Positions 6,617-15,216 are shown, numbered from the stretch's first letter. The stretch is 34,352 nt of DNA from Pseudomonadota bacterium (GCA_018240895.1 JAFEEX010000015.1:1-34352), one strand, 5' to 3'. The notes: generated by a model from the sequence alone, not told the origin. Numbers and translations are program-made.

Positions 6617-7405
6617 ATGCCCACATCTGCAATGCACGTCGCCCGCACCGGGCTGGAAGCGCAGGACGCGCGGATGCGCGTTATCGCCAACAACCTCGCC
6701 AATATCAGCACCACCGGCTTCAAGCGCGATCGCGCCAATTTCGCCACGCTGGCCTATCAGGACGTGCGCGTTGCCGGCCAGCAAAGCTCAAGCGAAACGG
6801 CCTATGCCACCGGGCTTAACCTGGGCACGGGGGTTTCGGTGCAATCGACATCGTCGATCACCACGCAGGGCACGCTCAATTCCACTGGCAATGCGCTTGA
6901 CCTTGCGCTTGATGGCGACGGCTATTTTCAGGTGCAAATGCCCGGCGGAAGGCTGGGCTATACCCGGGCGGGCAATTTCACCCGTTCCGCCGAAGGACAA
7001 CTCGTAACCGCGCAAGGTTATGCCGTGCAGCCGCCGATCGCCATTCCCGAAGGGGCAAGCGCGATCACCGTTGGCAGCGATGGGACGGTTTCCGCCGTCA
7101 CTGCGGGAAGTTCCACCCCAACCGAGCTTGGCCAGATCACCACGGCCAGCTTTGCCAATTCGGCCGGCTTGCAAGCCATTGGCGACAACTTTCTGGGCGA
7201 AACTGCGGCCAGCGGCCCGGCCCAGGTCGGCGCGGCAGGCGATGCCGGACGCGGGCAGATCCGCCAGGGAATGCTGGAGGCATCCAACGTCAACGTGGTG
7301 GAAGAACTGGTCGACATGATCGAGTGCCAGCGCGCCTATGAGGTCAATTCCAAGATGATCTCCTCGGTTGACGAGATGCTGCGCAACGCCAATCAAACGC
7401 TGTGA
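6617..7405 (+). CDS. flgG: Flagellar distal rod protein FlgG
   Basis: FlgG forms the distal rod that passes through the P and L rings. The 262-residue product matches the family length closely. Its N-terminus MPTSAMHVARTGLEAQDARM is followed by VIANNLANISTTGFKRDRA. It has GNALDLALDGDGYFQVQMPG near the middle and a C-terminus IRQGMLEASNVNVVEELVDM, then IECQRAYEVNSKMI. The ATG at 6617 was chosen because the FlgG homology begins there and AGAAGGAA precedes it; an upstream TTG in the same frame would add only repeat-derived sequence. Its stop overlaps the flgH GTG. Confidence 0.96.
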   Translation: MPTSAMHVARTGLEAQDARMRVIANNLANISTTGFKRDRANFATLAYQDVRVAGQQSSSETAYATGLNLGTGVSVQSTSSITTQGTLNSTGNALDLALDGDGYFQVQMPGGRLGYTRAGNFTRSAEGQLVTAQGYAVQPPIAIPEGASAITVGSDGTVSAVTAGSSTPTELGQITTASFANSAGLQAIGDNFLGETAASGPAQVGAAGDAGRGQIRQGMLEASNVNVVEELVDMIECQRAYEVNSKMISSVDEMLRNANQTL

Positions 7406-8094
7406 GGGCGCCGATGCTTTCTCCCGCACATCCGTTCAGGCAGGGCGCAGTCGGGTTGCTTGGCTGTGCTTTGCTGGCCGCGCCCGCACACGCCGATCCG
7501 AAGCCCCAGCCCGGTTACGAGGCGGCGTTGCCCCAGCCGGCCGCCGCCGCTCACCCGGCCGATGGTGCAATCTTCAACGCCGCCGCCGGCTATGCCCCGC
7601 TTACCGCTGGCCACCGCGCCCGCGCGGTGGGTGATCCCGTCACCATCCTGTTGGTCGAGAATACCTCTACAGCCAAGTCCGCCGGATCAAAGACCGACCG
7701 GGGTGGGAGCTTCGGCGTTACCCCCCCCACCTCCGGTCCGCTGTCATTCCTGAACCCCAATGCCCTTAAAGCCGGCGGCACTTCGTCGTTCAAGGGACAG
7801 GGAAATGCCGCGCAGACGAGTACGCTCGCCGGTGAGGTTTCCGTCACCATCGCCGAAGTCCGCGCCAACGGCACGGCTCTGGTCCGCGGAGAAAAGCGAA
7901 TGTTGCTGAGCCAGGGGCAGGAATGGATCCAGTTTTCAGGCATCGTGCGTCTGGCCGATCTGGATGCCGACAACCGCATCGCCTCCGGCCGGGTCGCCGA
8001 CGCGCGGATTGAATATTCGGGCAACGGATCGGTCGGGCGGGCCAGCCGCCAGGGCTGGCTGTCAAAATTCTTCAGCGCGATTTCGCCGTTTTGA
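7402..8094 (+). CDS. flgH: Flagellar L-ring protein FlgH
   Basis: FlgH forms the L ring in the outer membrane. The product is 230 residues. A signal sequence is present; LLGC at residues 19-22 could be a lipoprotein box with Cys22 modified, as expected for this lipoprotein family, while AHA at 29-31 is an alternative signal-peptidase I site. Core FlgH motifs are clear: RARAVGDPVTILLVENTSTA (about 72-91), a Gly/Ser-rich section, STLAGEVSVTIAEVRANGT, LVRGEKRM and IQFSGIVRLADLDADNRI. The start is GTG overlapping the flgG stop; an ATG four codons later is possible. A run of eight C (7721-7728) lies inside the gene. Confidence 0.94.
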   Translation: MRAPMLSPAHPFRQGAVGLLGCALLAAPAHADPKPQPGYEAALPQPAAAAHPADGAIFNAAAGYAPLTAGHRARAVGDPVTILLVENTSTAKSAGSKTDRGGSFGVTPPTSGPLSFLNPNALKAGGTSSFKGQGNAAQTSTLAGEVSVTIAEVRANGTALVRGEKRMLLSQGQEWIQFSGIVRLADLDADNRIASGRVADARIEYSGNGSVGRASRQGWLSKFFSAISPF

Positions 8095-8105
8095 AGGGGG
8101 TGGAG

Positions 8106-9251
8106 ATGTCAAACCTTACACGCCGCCCTTACTTCGACAGGCTCAGCCTGAGCTTGCCAAAGGCCGCGCGCCGCCTTTCGATCATGGCTCTCCTGATCCT
8201 TGCCCAACCCGCCCACGCCGAGCGCGTTCGCGACCTGGGCACATTCCAAGGCGTTCGTTCCAACCAGCTGACGGGCTATGGCGTGGTTGTTGGCCTCAAC
8301 GGCACCGGCGATGACAGTCTGGAATATGTCACCCAGGCGATGAAAGGGGTGTCTGGCCGGGTTGGCGTGCAACTGCCCGCCGGGGTCAACCCCAGCCTGA
8401 AGAACGCCGCCGCCGTGATGATTACGGCCGATCTTCCCGCTTTCGCCAAACCGGGGCAACGGATCGACGTCACCGTTTCAGCCCTGGGCAAGGCCAAGTC
8501 GCTGCGCGGCGGGGCCTTGATCTTGACGCCGCTTTATGGCGCGGATGGCCAGATCTATGCGATGAGCCAGGGCAATCTGGCGGTTGGCGGCCTGGGGGTT
8601 TCCGGCGCGGACGGATCAAAGCTGACCGTCAACATCCCCACCGTCGGCCGGATCGCCGATGGCGCGAGTGTTGAACGTGCGGTCGCCACCGGCTTTGACA
8701 GCGGCGATACGCTGCGCTGGAACCTTTTCCAGGCCGATTTCCTTACCGCGACGCGGGTGCGCGACGCCATCAACCGGCGCTGGCCGGGCAGCGCCAGCAT
8801 CGACGATGGCGTAACCCTGTCCCTGCGTCTGCCCAGCGGAGCCGATGCGCGCGCCAGCCAGATTGCCGCGATCGAAATGCTGGACGTTTCCCCCGCCGAA
8901 GCCCCGGCGCGGGTGATCGTCAACAGCCGCACCGGAACCGTGGTGATCAACAGCGCCGTTCGCCTTTCCCCCGCCGCGATCAGCCACGGCAAACTGACCG
9001 TGCGGATCGAAGAAAAACCGGCGATTATCCAGCCCGCCCCCTTCAGCCAGGGCCAGACAGCCGTGCAACAGAGCAGCACTATTTCCGCCGAGGAAGAGGG
9101 CCGCCACGTTGCCCTGTTCAAACCCGGCGCATCGCTGGCCAAACTGGTTGATGCGCTTAACGCACTGGGGGTCAGCCCTTCTGATCTGGTGGCGATTCTG
9201 GAAGCGCTCAAGCAGGCAGGCGCGCTCAAGGCCGAAATGGTGGTGCTGTGA
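8106..9251 (+). CDS. flgI: Flagellar P-ring protein FlgI
   Basis: FlgI forms the periplasmic P ring around the rod. The mature protein starts after AHA (residue 38) with ERVRDLGTFQGVRSNQLTGY, then GVVVGLNGTGDD, the invariant FlgI start. Later blocks include LPAGVNPSLKNAAAVMITAD, RIDVTVSALGKAKSLRGG and the C-terminal DLVAILEALKQAGALKAEMV. From the ATG at 8106, preceded by AAGGGGGTGG, the protein has 381 residues. The n-region of its signal peptide is long and unusual because codons 9-17 come from a CTTCGACAGGCTCAG-type repeat (8131-8155). The chaperone gene flgA is in the divergent operon. Confidence 0.95.
   Translation: MSNLTRRPYFDRLSLSLPKAARRLSIMALLILAQPAHAERVRDLGTFQGVRSNQLTGYGVVVGLNGTGDDSLEYVTQAMKGVSGRVGVQLPAGVNPSLKNAAAVMITADLPAFAKPGQRIDVTVSALGKAKSLRGGALILTPLYGADGQIYAMSQGNLAVGGLGVSGADGSKLTVNIPTVGRIADGASVERAVATGFDSGDTLRWNLFQADFLTATRVRDAINRRWPGSASIDDGVTLSLRLPSGADARASQIAAIEMLDVSPAEAPARVIVNSRTGTVVINSAVRLSPAAISHGKLTVRIEEKPAIIQPAPFSQGQTAVQQSSTISAEEEGRHVALFKPGASLAKLVDALNALGVSPSDLVAILEALKQAGALKAEMVVL
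8131..8155. repeat. Dispersed palindromic repeat inside the flgI signal peptide
   Basis: The stretch beginning ACTTCGACAGGCTCAG continues CCTGAGCTTG and contains the palindrome GCTCAG-C-CTGAGC (8141-8153). It resembles the short repeat found in many sphingomonad intergenic regions. Here it is read in frame as YFDRLSLSL in the FlgI signal peptide. Confidence 0.55.
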
Positions 9252-9556
9252 ACCGGGTTTCCGCTCCATCCCTGCCGCTTGGCACCCTGCCGCAGAGCCA
9301 CGGCGCCCCGCGCGATCAGCTGGCCAGGGCGGCTCAGCAGTTCGAAGCGATTTTCGTGCGGCAAATGCTGGCCGAGGCGCGCAAGACCAGCTTCGACGAT
9401 CCGCTGTTTGGCGGACAAGGGCTGGATACCTTCCGCCAGATGCAGGACGAACGGTTCGCCGATCTGGCCGCCCAGCGCGGCGCATTCGGGATCGCCAGGC
9501 AGATCGAGGCGCAGCTTGCGCCCACATCGGGGAAGGCAGCGCCGGATGGCCTCTGA
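9248..9556 (+). CDS. flgJ: Rod-assembly protein FlgJ, rod-binding domain only
   Basis: FlgJ caps and helps build the rod. The 102-residue product contains only the N-terminal rod-binding domain: RAAQQFEAIFVRQMLAEARK (about 26-45), then FGGQGLDTFRQMQDERFADL, then AQRGAFGIARQIEAQL. The C-terminal muramidase domain found in gamma- and betaproteobacterial FlgJ is absent. A separate SLT transglycosylase gene at 464-1288 may supply that activity. The start is GTG, sharing GTGA with the flgI stop. The 3' end overlaps flgK by 11 bp. Confidence 0.9.
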   Translation: MNRVSAPSLPLGTLPQSHGAPRDQLARAAQQFEAIFVRQMLAEARKTSFDDPLFGGQGLDTFRQMQDERFADLAAQRGAFGIARQIEAQLAPTSGKAAPDGL

Positions 9557-10883
9557 TCTTTTCACCATCGGTTCCAGCGGCGTAAGGGCGGCGCGAACCG
9601 CACTGGACATTACCGCGCAGAACATCGCCAATGCCGGAACGGATGGCTATGTCCGCCGTTCAGTGCGGCTTTCCGAACTCGCTTCGGCCGGCGGATGGAA
9701 CCGGGTGGGCGATCTTTCGCTGTCCGGTGTGCGCGTTGACGGGATTGCGCGCAATGCTGACCTGTTCCGCCAGACGGAAGTGCGCCGCACCGGATCGGAT
9801 GCGGCACGGGCCAAGGCTGAGCTGGCCGGATTGCAAAGCGGGGAAGCCGCGCTTGAGCAATCGAAGCTTTACCCCGCGCTGACCACGTTCGAGGCATCGT
9901 TGCAGCGACTGGCAACCGATCCGGTCGACCCGTCGCTGCGCGCCGCCGCGATGGAGGACGCGCGCACCCTTACACGCACGTTCAACATCGCGGCGCAAGG
10001 GCTTGATCAAGCAGCACAAGGGCTGCGGTTTGAAGCGGGCGACGGGGTGGAACAGGTCAACCGCGCTTCAACCGAGCTGGCCCGGATCAACCTGCAACTC
10101 GCCCGCACCCAGCCCGGCACCAGCGATCAGGTTTCGCTGCTGGACCGGCGCGATACGCTGCTGCAATCGCTGTCGGGCTTTACTGACCTGACCACCAAAT
10201 TCGCCGCCGACCAGACTGTTGAGGTGCGGATCGGCGGAAGCGGCGGCCCACAACTGGTCAGCGGCGGCACCGCCAGTTCCATGGCCATGGCCACTGCCGC
10301 AGACGGCACTGTTTCCTTTACCCTTGGCGCAGCCGCCGTGGTCCCCTCTGCGGGATCGCTCGCAGGCCAGGCCCAGGCGCTGGTGGCATTGCGGGACAAT
10401 CGCACCACGCTTGACAGCATTGCCGACACACTGAGTGCAGCCGCCAATGCCGTGCAGACCGGCGGAACCGCGCTGGACGGCTCTGCCGGGCAACCGCTGT
10501 TTTCAGGCAGCGGTGCGGGGGGAATAACCCTGGCCATCGCCACCGGCGCGCAGCTTGCCACCGCCCCGGCGGGTGCAAACGCGGGAAGCCGCGACCCCGC
10601 CAATCTGGATGCGCTGCGCGGCGCGCTTTCAACCAGCGCCATCGCTGACCGGACAGACAGCCTGCTGTTCACCGCCTCCAGTGCAGTCCAGGGCCGCAAG
10701 ACCACCAGCGACGCGCTGGACAGCATTGCTTCATCAGCCCGGCTTGCGCTTGATAGCCAGGCCGGCGTCGATCTGGATCAGGAGGCGGTCAATCTGGTGC
10801 GCTTTCAACAGGCGTTTCAGGCCAGCGGCAAGGCGATCCAGGTGGCATCGACCATTTTCGACACCCTGCTGTCGTTAAAGTAA
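9546..10883 (+). CDS. flgK: Hook-filament junction protein FlgK (HAP1)
   Basis: FlgK is the first junction protein between hook and filament. From the ATG at 9546 it has 445 residues, shorter than the roughly 550 of Salmonella. The N-terminus DLFTIGSSGVRAARTALDIT is followed by AQNIANAGTDGYVRR. An internal FlgK block reads SDQVSLLDRRDTLLQSLSGF, and the C-terminus GVDLDQEAVNLVRFQQAFQA is followed by SGKAIQVASTIFDTLLSL. The middle is Ala/Gly-rich. The reading frame extends far upstream without a stop, but the homology starts at this ATG, within the end of flgJ. Its export chaperone is probably FlgN (1346-1705). Confidence 0.94.
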   Translation: MASDLFTIGSSGVRAARTALDITAQNIANAGTDGYVRRSVRLSELASAGGWNRVGDLSLSGVRVDGIARNADLFRQTEVRRTGSDAARAKAELAGLQSGEAALEQSKLYPALTTFEASLQRLATDPVDPSLRAAAMEDARTLTRTFNIAAQGLDQAAQGLRFEAGDGVEQVNRASTELARINLQLARTQPGTSDQVSLLDRRDTLLQSLSGFTDLTTKFAADQTVEVRIGGSGGPQLVSGGTASSMAMATAADGTVSFTLGAAAVVPSAGSLAGQAQALVALRDNRTTLDSIADTLSAAANAVQTGGTALDGSAGQPLFSGSGAGGITLAIATGAQLATAPAGANAGSRDPANLDALRGALSTSAIADRTDSLLFTASSAVQGRKTTSDALDSIASSARLALDSQAGVDLDQEAVNLVRFQQAFQASGKAIQVASTIFDTLLSLK

Positions 10884-10897
10884 GGCGGAGACGAACC

Positions 10898-11812
10898 GTG
10901 CAATCTGTCAGCACTAGCAGCTTTTATGATCGGTCCAGCACCACGCTTGCAGGCCTGCGCGCCCGCGCCGAAGATTTGCAGGGGGCAATCGGCAGCGGCC
11001 AGCGGCTGAATGTCGGATCGGACGATCCGGTTGCCGCGGCGCGGCTGCGCAGCCTGTCCCGCGCAGAAGCGTTTTCCGCAATCGATGTAACCAGCGCCAA
11101 CCGCGCGTCATCCGATCTGCAATTGACCGATTCGGCCCTGAGCAGCATTTCCGAAACGATAATCCGGGTACGGGAACTGGCCACTCAAGCCGCGAACGGT
11201 GTGCTCAGCGCCGGACAGCGCGCCGGAATCGCCAGTGAACTGGAGCAAATCCAGGGCGACCTGGTGCGTCTCGCCAACACCCGTGACAGCTCCGGCCATG
11301 CGCTGTTTGGCGGAGAGGCAGCCGGCCCGGCCTATACCACCGATGCCGCCGGCAATGCGCTTTATGCCGGCACCGCGAATGCCGGTCAGGTCGACCTGGG
11401 TGACGGGCAAAGCGTAACCCGGGGCGTCACCGGCCCCGAGGCATTCCACTTCACCGGCCAGGCGGGGCCAACCAATCTGTTTGCCATAGTTAAGGGTCTG
11501 GCAGATGCGCTGAACGGCGGAGCGGCCGACCCGGCACAGGCCGCGCGCGATGCGCTGGCCCCGCTCGACACCGGGCTGGAAACGGTCACCACTGCCCAGA
11601 CCGTGATCGGCGCGCGGCTTAACTGGATCGATCTGACCGACACCAGACGCACCGTGATATCGGAACAGCAGGTCAGCGAGCAGGCCGATCTTGGCGGTAC
11701 CGACATTGCCGAAACGGTCACCCGATTGCAGCAGACCATGACCGTGCTCGAAGCCAGCCAGGCCAGCTTTACCAAGCTTGCGGGCCTGTCGCTGTTCGAT
11801 CTGCTGCATTGA
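10898..11812 (+). CDS. flgL: Hook-filament junction protein FlgL (HAP3)
   Basis: FlgL is the second junction protein, linking FlgK to the filament. The 304-residue product is the usual size and is flagellin-like at both ends. The N-terminus includes SSTTLAGLRARAEDLQGAIG, GQRLNVGSDDPVAAARLRSL and a helix with LQLTDSALSSISETIIRVRE, then LATQAANG. The C-terminus includes ADLGGTDIAETVTRLQQTMT, then VLEASQASFTKLAGLSLFDL. The start is GTG at 10898 with AAGGCGGAG upstream, 14 bases after the flgK stop. Confidence 0.94.
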   Translation: MQSVSTSSFYDRSSTTLAGLRARAEDLQGAIGSGQRLNVGSDDPVAAARLRSLSRAEAFSAIDVTSANRASSDLQLTDSALSSISETIIRVRELATQAANGVLSAGQRAGIASELEQIQGDLVRLANTRDSSGHALFGGEAAGPAYTTDAAGNALYAGTANAGQVDLGDGQSVTRGVTGPEAFHFTGQAGPTNLFAIVKGLADALNGGAADPAQAARDALAPLDTGLETVTTAQTVIGARLNWIDLTDTRRTVISEQQVSEQADLGGTDIAETVTRLQQTMTVLEASQASFTKLAGLSLFDLLH

Positions 11813-11838
11813 CCGGCAGCGCTTGGGGACTTTGAATC

Positions 11839-12702
11839 ATGTTTGCAGCAATCGGCATCGTCATTCTTCTGGTCATGGTGTTTGGCGGTTTCGCCATAAC
11901 CGGCGGAGCGCTGGGCCCGGTGATGGAAGCCATTCCGCATGAAATGCTGATCATCCTTGGCGCGGCCGCGGGGGCGCTTGTTACCGGCAACAATATGCAC
12001 GGAATCAAAGCGTTCTTTGGCGGCTTTGCCAAGGTGATCAAAGGACCGAGGCATACCAAGGCGGATCACATTGATGCGATTGTCCTGACCACCCGGCTGA
12101 TGAAACTGCTGCGCGCCGAAGGGCCTGTGGCGCTGGAAAGCCACGTTACCGAACCGGAAAATTCCGCCCTGTTCGGCGAGTTCCCCCGCATCCTGGCCAA
12201 CAAACCGTTGACCGCGCTGATCTGCGACACGCTGACCCTGATCGTCGTTTCTTCCGGCACGCTGGAAACCCACGCGGTTGAGGAAGTGATGGACAATGCG
12301 ATGAAAACGCACTTCCACGAATTGCACGAACCGCAGCACGCATTGCAGAACCTGGCCGACGCCCTGCCCGCGCTGGGAATCGTTGCCGCCGTGCTGGGCG
12401 TGGTCAAGACCATGGGTTCAATCGACAAGCCACCACCGGTGCTGGGCGGGATGATCGGATCGGCGCTGGTCGGCACCTTTATGGGCGTGCTGCTGGCCTA
12501 TGGCATCGTTGGCCCGATGGCGAGCCGACTGAAACAGGTGATCGAGGCGGACGAGCAAATCTTCCACGCGGTCAAGCAGGTGTTGATCGCCAGCCTTCAC
12601 GGATGGCCGCAGCCGCTGGTAGTGGAAAGCGCGCGCTCCGGCCTTGGCCACGATTTCCGCCCTGGCCTGTCAGAGCTGCTGGACGCCCTGAGGGCGCGCT
12701 AA
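11839..12702 (+). CDS. motA: Flagellar motor stator protein MotA
   Basis: MotA is the inner-membrane stator subunit that, with MotB, converts ion flow into rotation by acting on FliG. The 287-residue product has the four-helix layout: two N-terminal helices (about 3-21 and 33-50), a long cytoplasmic loop with RLMKLLRAEG and VMDNAMKTHFHELHEPQHAL, and two C-terminal helices with ADALPALGIVAAVLGVVKTM and GGMIGSALVGTFMGVLLAYG. The prolines expected in the channel helices are present. It is followed four bases later by motB and sits at the end of the flgB operon. It differs from the short MotA-like protein at 2980-3627. Confidence 0.96.
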   Translation: MFAAIGIVILLVMVFGGFAITGGALGPVMEAIPHEMLIILGAAAGALVTGNNMHGIKAFFGGFAKVIKGPRHTKADHIDAIVLTTRLMKLLRAEGPVALESHVTEPENSALFGEFPRILANKPLTALICDTLTLIVVSSGTLETHAVEEVMDNAMKTHFHELHEPQHALQNLADALPALGIVAAVLGVVKTMGSIDKPPPVLGGMIGSALVGTFMGVLLAYGIVGPMASRLKQVIEADEQIFHAVKQVLIASLHGWPQPLVVESARSGLGHDFRPGLSELLDALRAR

Positions 12703-12706
12703 TCCC

Positions 12707-13549
12707 ATGGCGAGCAAATCAGCGCCGGGGAACAATGAACTGCCCCCTCCGATTATCGTCAAGAAGGTAACCGTTGTTGCCGCCGGCCACCACGGCGGAG
12801 CCTGGAAAGTGGCCTACGCCGATTTCGTCACCGCAATGATGGCGTTTTTCCTGCTGTTGTGGTTGCTGGGTGCAACCACTGAAAAACAGCGCAAGGGCAT
12901 AGCTGATTATTTCACCCCTACCCTGGTCAAGCTGAGGGAACAGAGCGCCGGATCAAACGGTATGCTGGGGGGGGCATCGATCACCGATGTTGACAATTAC
13001 CCCAACCGTGCCGGCCAGACCGGCAACAAGGCCATGACTATCCCCCTCGATGCAAGCGGCGGCCCGCGTGAGGGGGCCGCACAGATAAAGCGGATGCAGG
13101 CCATGCAATCACGCCTGGCCGCAAAGATCGCCAGCAATGCCAGGCTTTCGCGTCTGGCCCGGCAAGTGCGGATGGTTGACACGGCCGAGGGGATCCGGAT
13201 CGATCTGGTCGACGATGCCGACTTTTCGATGTTCCAGCTGGGCACCACCGTGCTTACGCCAGAGGCGGCGGAACTGATCAAGGCGCTTGGCGCGGTGATT
13301 TCGCCGGAACCGGGGCAGATCTCGATCCGCGGCCATACCGATGCGCTGCCCTGGAACGGCGGGCCTAGCGCCAACAACTGGTCGCTGTCCGCAGGCCGGG
13401 CCGAAGCGACGCGCCAGGCCTTGCTGCGTCAGGGAATTGGCGAGGCGCGCTTCCGCCGGATCGAAGGCGTCGCCGACCGTGAACCGCTGATCCGCGACGA
13501 TCCGCTCGATCCGCGCAACCGCCGTATCTCGGTGCTATTGATGCATTGA
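12707..13549 (+). CDS. motB: Flagellar motor stator protein MotB
   Basis: MotB anchors the stator to peptidoglycan and carries the proton-binding residue. The 280-residue product has a cytoplasmic N-terminus with PPPIIVKKV, then HHGGAWKVAYADFVTAMMAF, whose Asp39 corresponds to the essential proton-carrying Asp of MotB, followed by one membrane helix. The periplasmic OmpA-like domain is clear: ISIRGHTDALPWNGGPSANN, then WSLSAGRAEATRQALLRQGI and DPLDPRNRRISVLLMH. A run of eight G (12967-12974) sits in the linker between helix and OmpA domain. Confidence 0.96.
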   Translation: MASKSAPGNNELPPPIIVKKVTVVAAGHHGGAWKVAYADFVTAMMAFFLLLWLLGATTEKQRKGIADYFTPTLVKLREQSAGSNGMLGGASITDVDNYPNRAGQTGNKAMTIPLDASGGPREGAAQIKRMQAMQSRLAAKIASNARLSRLARQVRMVDTAEGIRIDLVDDADFSMFQLGTTVLTPEAAELIKALGAVISPEPGQISIRGHTDALPWNGGPSANNWSLSAGRAEATRQALLRQGIGEARFRRIEGVADREPLIRDDPLDPRNRRISVLLMH

Positions 13550-13573
13550 CCGATTGCTGCGACACGGCGGTTC

Positions 13574-14254
13574 ATGCGCATCGCCTTTTTGCTGTTCCCC
13601 GGCATCACCCAGCTTGACCTGACCGGTCCGGCCCAGTTCCTGTCACGCCTGCCCGGCGCGACGGTCGATCTGGTCTGGGCCAGCCGCGATCCGGTTGCGA
13701 CCGATTGCGGCTTTGCAATCATGCCGACAGCAACCTTTGCCGATCTGCCGCAAGTCGATATTCTGTGTGTGCCGGGCGGTATGGGCGTGGCCGATGTGAT
13801 CGACCATGATGACGCGCTGGACTGGGTCCGCAGCGTTGGCGCCGGAGCGCAATGGGTCACCAGCGTCTGTACCGGATCACTGGTGCTGGGCGCGGCCGGA
13901 CTGCTGAACGGGTTCAGGGCGACGACACACTGGGCATGGCTGGATATGCTGGCCACGTTCGGGGCCACCCCCGTCAGCGCGCGCACCGTGTTTGACGGTA
14001 ACCGCGTTACCGGCGGCGGGGTGACTGCGGGGATCGATTTTGCCTTGGCGCTGATTGCCCGGATTGCCGGGGATGATACCGCGCGGGCGGTGCAGCTTTC
14101 GCTGGAGTATGACCCCTCCCCACCCTTCGACGCGGGATCGCCGGACAAGGCCGGTCCTGATCTGGTGGCGACCTATGCCCGGCGGGCTGACCGGCTGGCG
14201 CCCGATCGCAAGGAACGCCTGACCGCCGCTGCCCGCCGCCTGGGCTTTGCCTAA
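13574..14254 (+). CDS. DJ-1/PfpI family protein, isonitrile hydratase-like
   Basis: This 226-residue cytoplasmic protein has the DJ-1/PfpI (class I glutamine amidotransferase-like) fold. The N-terminus AFLLFPGITQLDLTGPAQFL and the nucleophile elbow VTSVCTGSLVLGAAGLL (Cys99) are typical, with VDILCVPGGMG before it. The order and motifs are closest, as far as I can judge, to isonitrile hydratases and related hydrolases, but the substrate cannot be told from sequence. It starts 24 bases after motB with no terminator between, so it is probably read as the last gene of the flagellar operon. No flagellar role is known for this family. It may simply be a passenger. Confidence 0.85.
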   Translation: MRIAFLLFPGITQLDLTGPAQFLSRLPGATVDLVWASRDPVATDCGFAIMPTATFADLPQVDILCVPGGMGVADVIDHDDALDWVRSVGAGAQWVTSVCTGSLVLGAAGLLNGFRATTHWAWLDMLATFGATPVSARTVFDGNRVTGGGVTAGIDFALALIARIAGDDTARAVQLSLEYDPSPPFDAGSPDKAGPDLVATYARRADRLAPDRKERLTAAARRLGFA

Positions 14255-14255
14255 C

Positions 14256-14290
14256 AAAAAATGGCCCGGCGGTGAGGGAACCGCCGGGCC
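14256..14290 (-). terminator. Rho-independent terminator of fliC (possibly bidirectional)
   Basis: An 11-bp perfect stem, GGCCCGGCGGT and ACCGCCGGGCC with a 6-base loop (14263-14290), lies between the convergent ends of the DJ-1-like gene and fliC. On the minus strand it is followed at once by a run of six T (14261-14256), the standard form for terminating fliC. On the plus strand the following bases are less T-rich. Confidence 0.9.
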
Positions 14291-14327
14291 AGCCTTTCAG
14301 CGACAGGTTAGTGAATTGACCGCTTCC

Positions 14328-15155
14328 TTAGCGCAGAAGCGAAAGCACGTTCTGCTGGCTCTGGTTGGCCTGGGCAATCATCGCGGTCGATGCCTGGTTC
14401 AGGATCTGGGCCTTGGCCATTGCCGTGGTTTCCGATGAATAGTCCGCATCCTCGATCCGGCTGCGCGCATCAGACAGGTTGGTGACATTGTTGGTCAGAT
14501 TGTTGACCACCGATTCAAGCCGGCTCTGTCCGGCACCCAGCGTGGCGCGTGCGCCAGAAATGGTGTCGATCTCGGTCCCGATCGTGCCCAGCAGCGCATT
14601 GGCCGTCGTAGCCGAAGAAACGTCATAGGAACCCGCTGCACCGCCATTCGCGGCCAGGGTTGTGAGGTTGGCCATGGTGAGATTGACCGTATCGGCGCCG
14701 TTCGCCCCTGTCTGGATCTTGACCGTGGCCGTCGAGCCATCAAACAGTTTGACCCCGTTGAAGCCGCTGTTCTGGATGACCTGATTGATCTGCGAAGTCA
14801 GCTCATCGACTTCCTTCTGCATATAGGTGCGGTCCGTCGCGTCCTGATAGGTGCCCGATGCCGACTGCACCGCAAGTTCGCGGACACGCTGCAACATATT
14901 GGTCACTTCGTTGAGTGATCCTTCCGCAGTCGAGGCAAGGCTGATGCCGTCGTTAGCATTGCGGATCGCCTGCCCCATGCCGCGCACCTGCGAGGTCATC
15001 GAAGAGGCGATGGCAAGGCCGGCGGCATCGTCCTTGGCGCTGTTGATTCGTTTGCCGGTCGACAGACGCTCCATTGCAGTGCCCAGCATCTTGCCGGCGG
15101 CATTTGAAGCATTCGCGGCGCGGATCGCGCCGATGTTGGTGTTGATCACGCTCAT
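14328..15155 (-). CDS. fliC: Flagellin
   Basis: This is the filament subunit, 275 residues. Both conserved terminal regions are complete: [20 protein letters not shown] at the start with [40 protein letters not shown] and [16 protein letters not shown]; and at the end [20 protein letters not shown], then [20 protein letters not shown], then VLSLLR. The central variable region is short (roughly 120-185), giving a small flagellin. The start is ATG with GGGAG upstream. It is alone on the minus strand between two plus-strand operons, with its own sigma-28-like promoter and a strong terminator. No second flagellin is seen in the window. Confidence 0.97.
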   Translation of the reverse strand: MSVINTNIGAIRAANASNAAGKMLGTAMERLSTGKRINSAKDDAAGLAIASSMTSQVRGMGQAIRNANDGISLASTAEGSLNEVTNMLQRVRELAVQSASGTYQDATDRTYMQKEVDELTSQINQVIQNSGFNGVKLFDGSTATVKIQTGANGADTVNLTMANLTTLAANGGAAGSYDVSSATTANALLGTIGTEIDTISGARATLGAGQSRLESVVNNLTNNVTNLSDARSRIEDADYSSETTAMAKAQILNQASTAMIAQANQSQQNVLSLLR

Positions 15156-15216
15156 GTAGAAACTCCCGTGGCTTGGTCCCGTAACGGCAAGCGGGTTTGG
15201 ACCGCTGCCGGGGACA

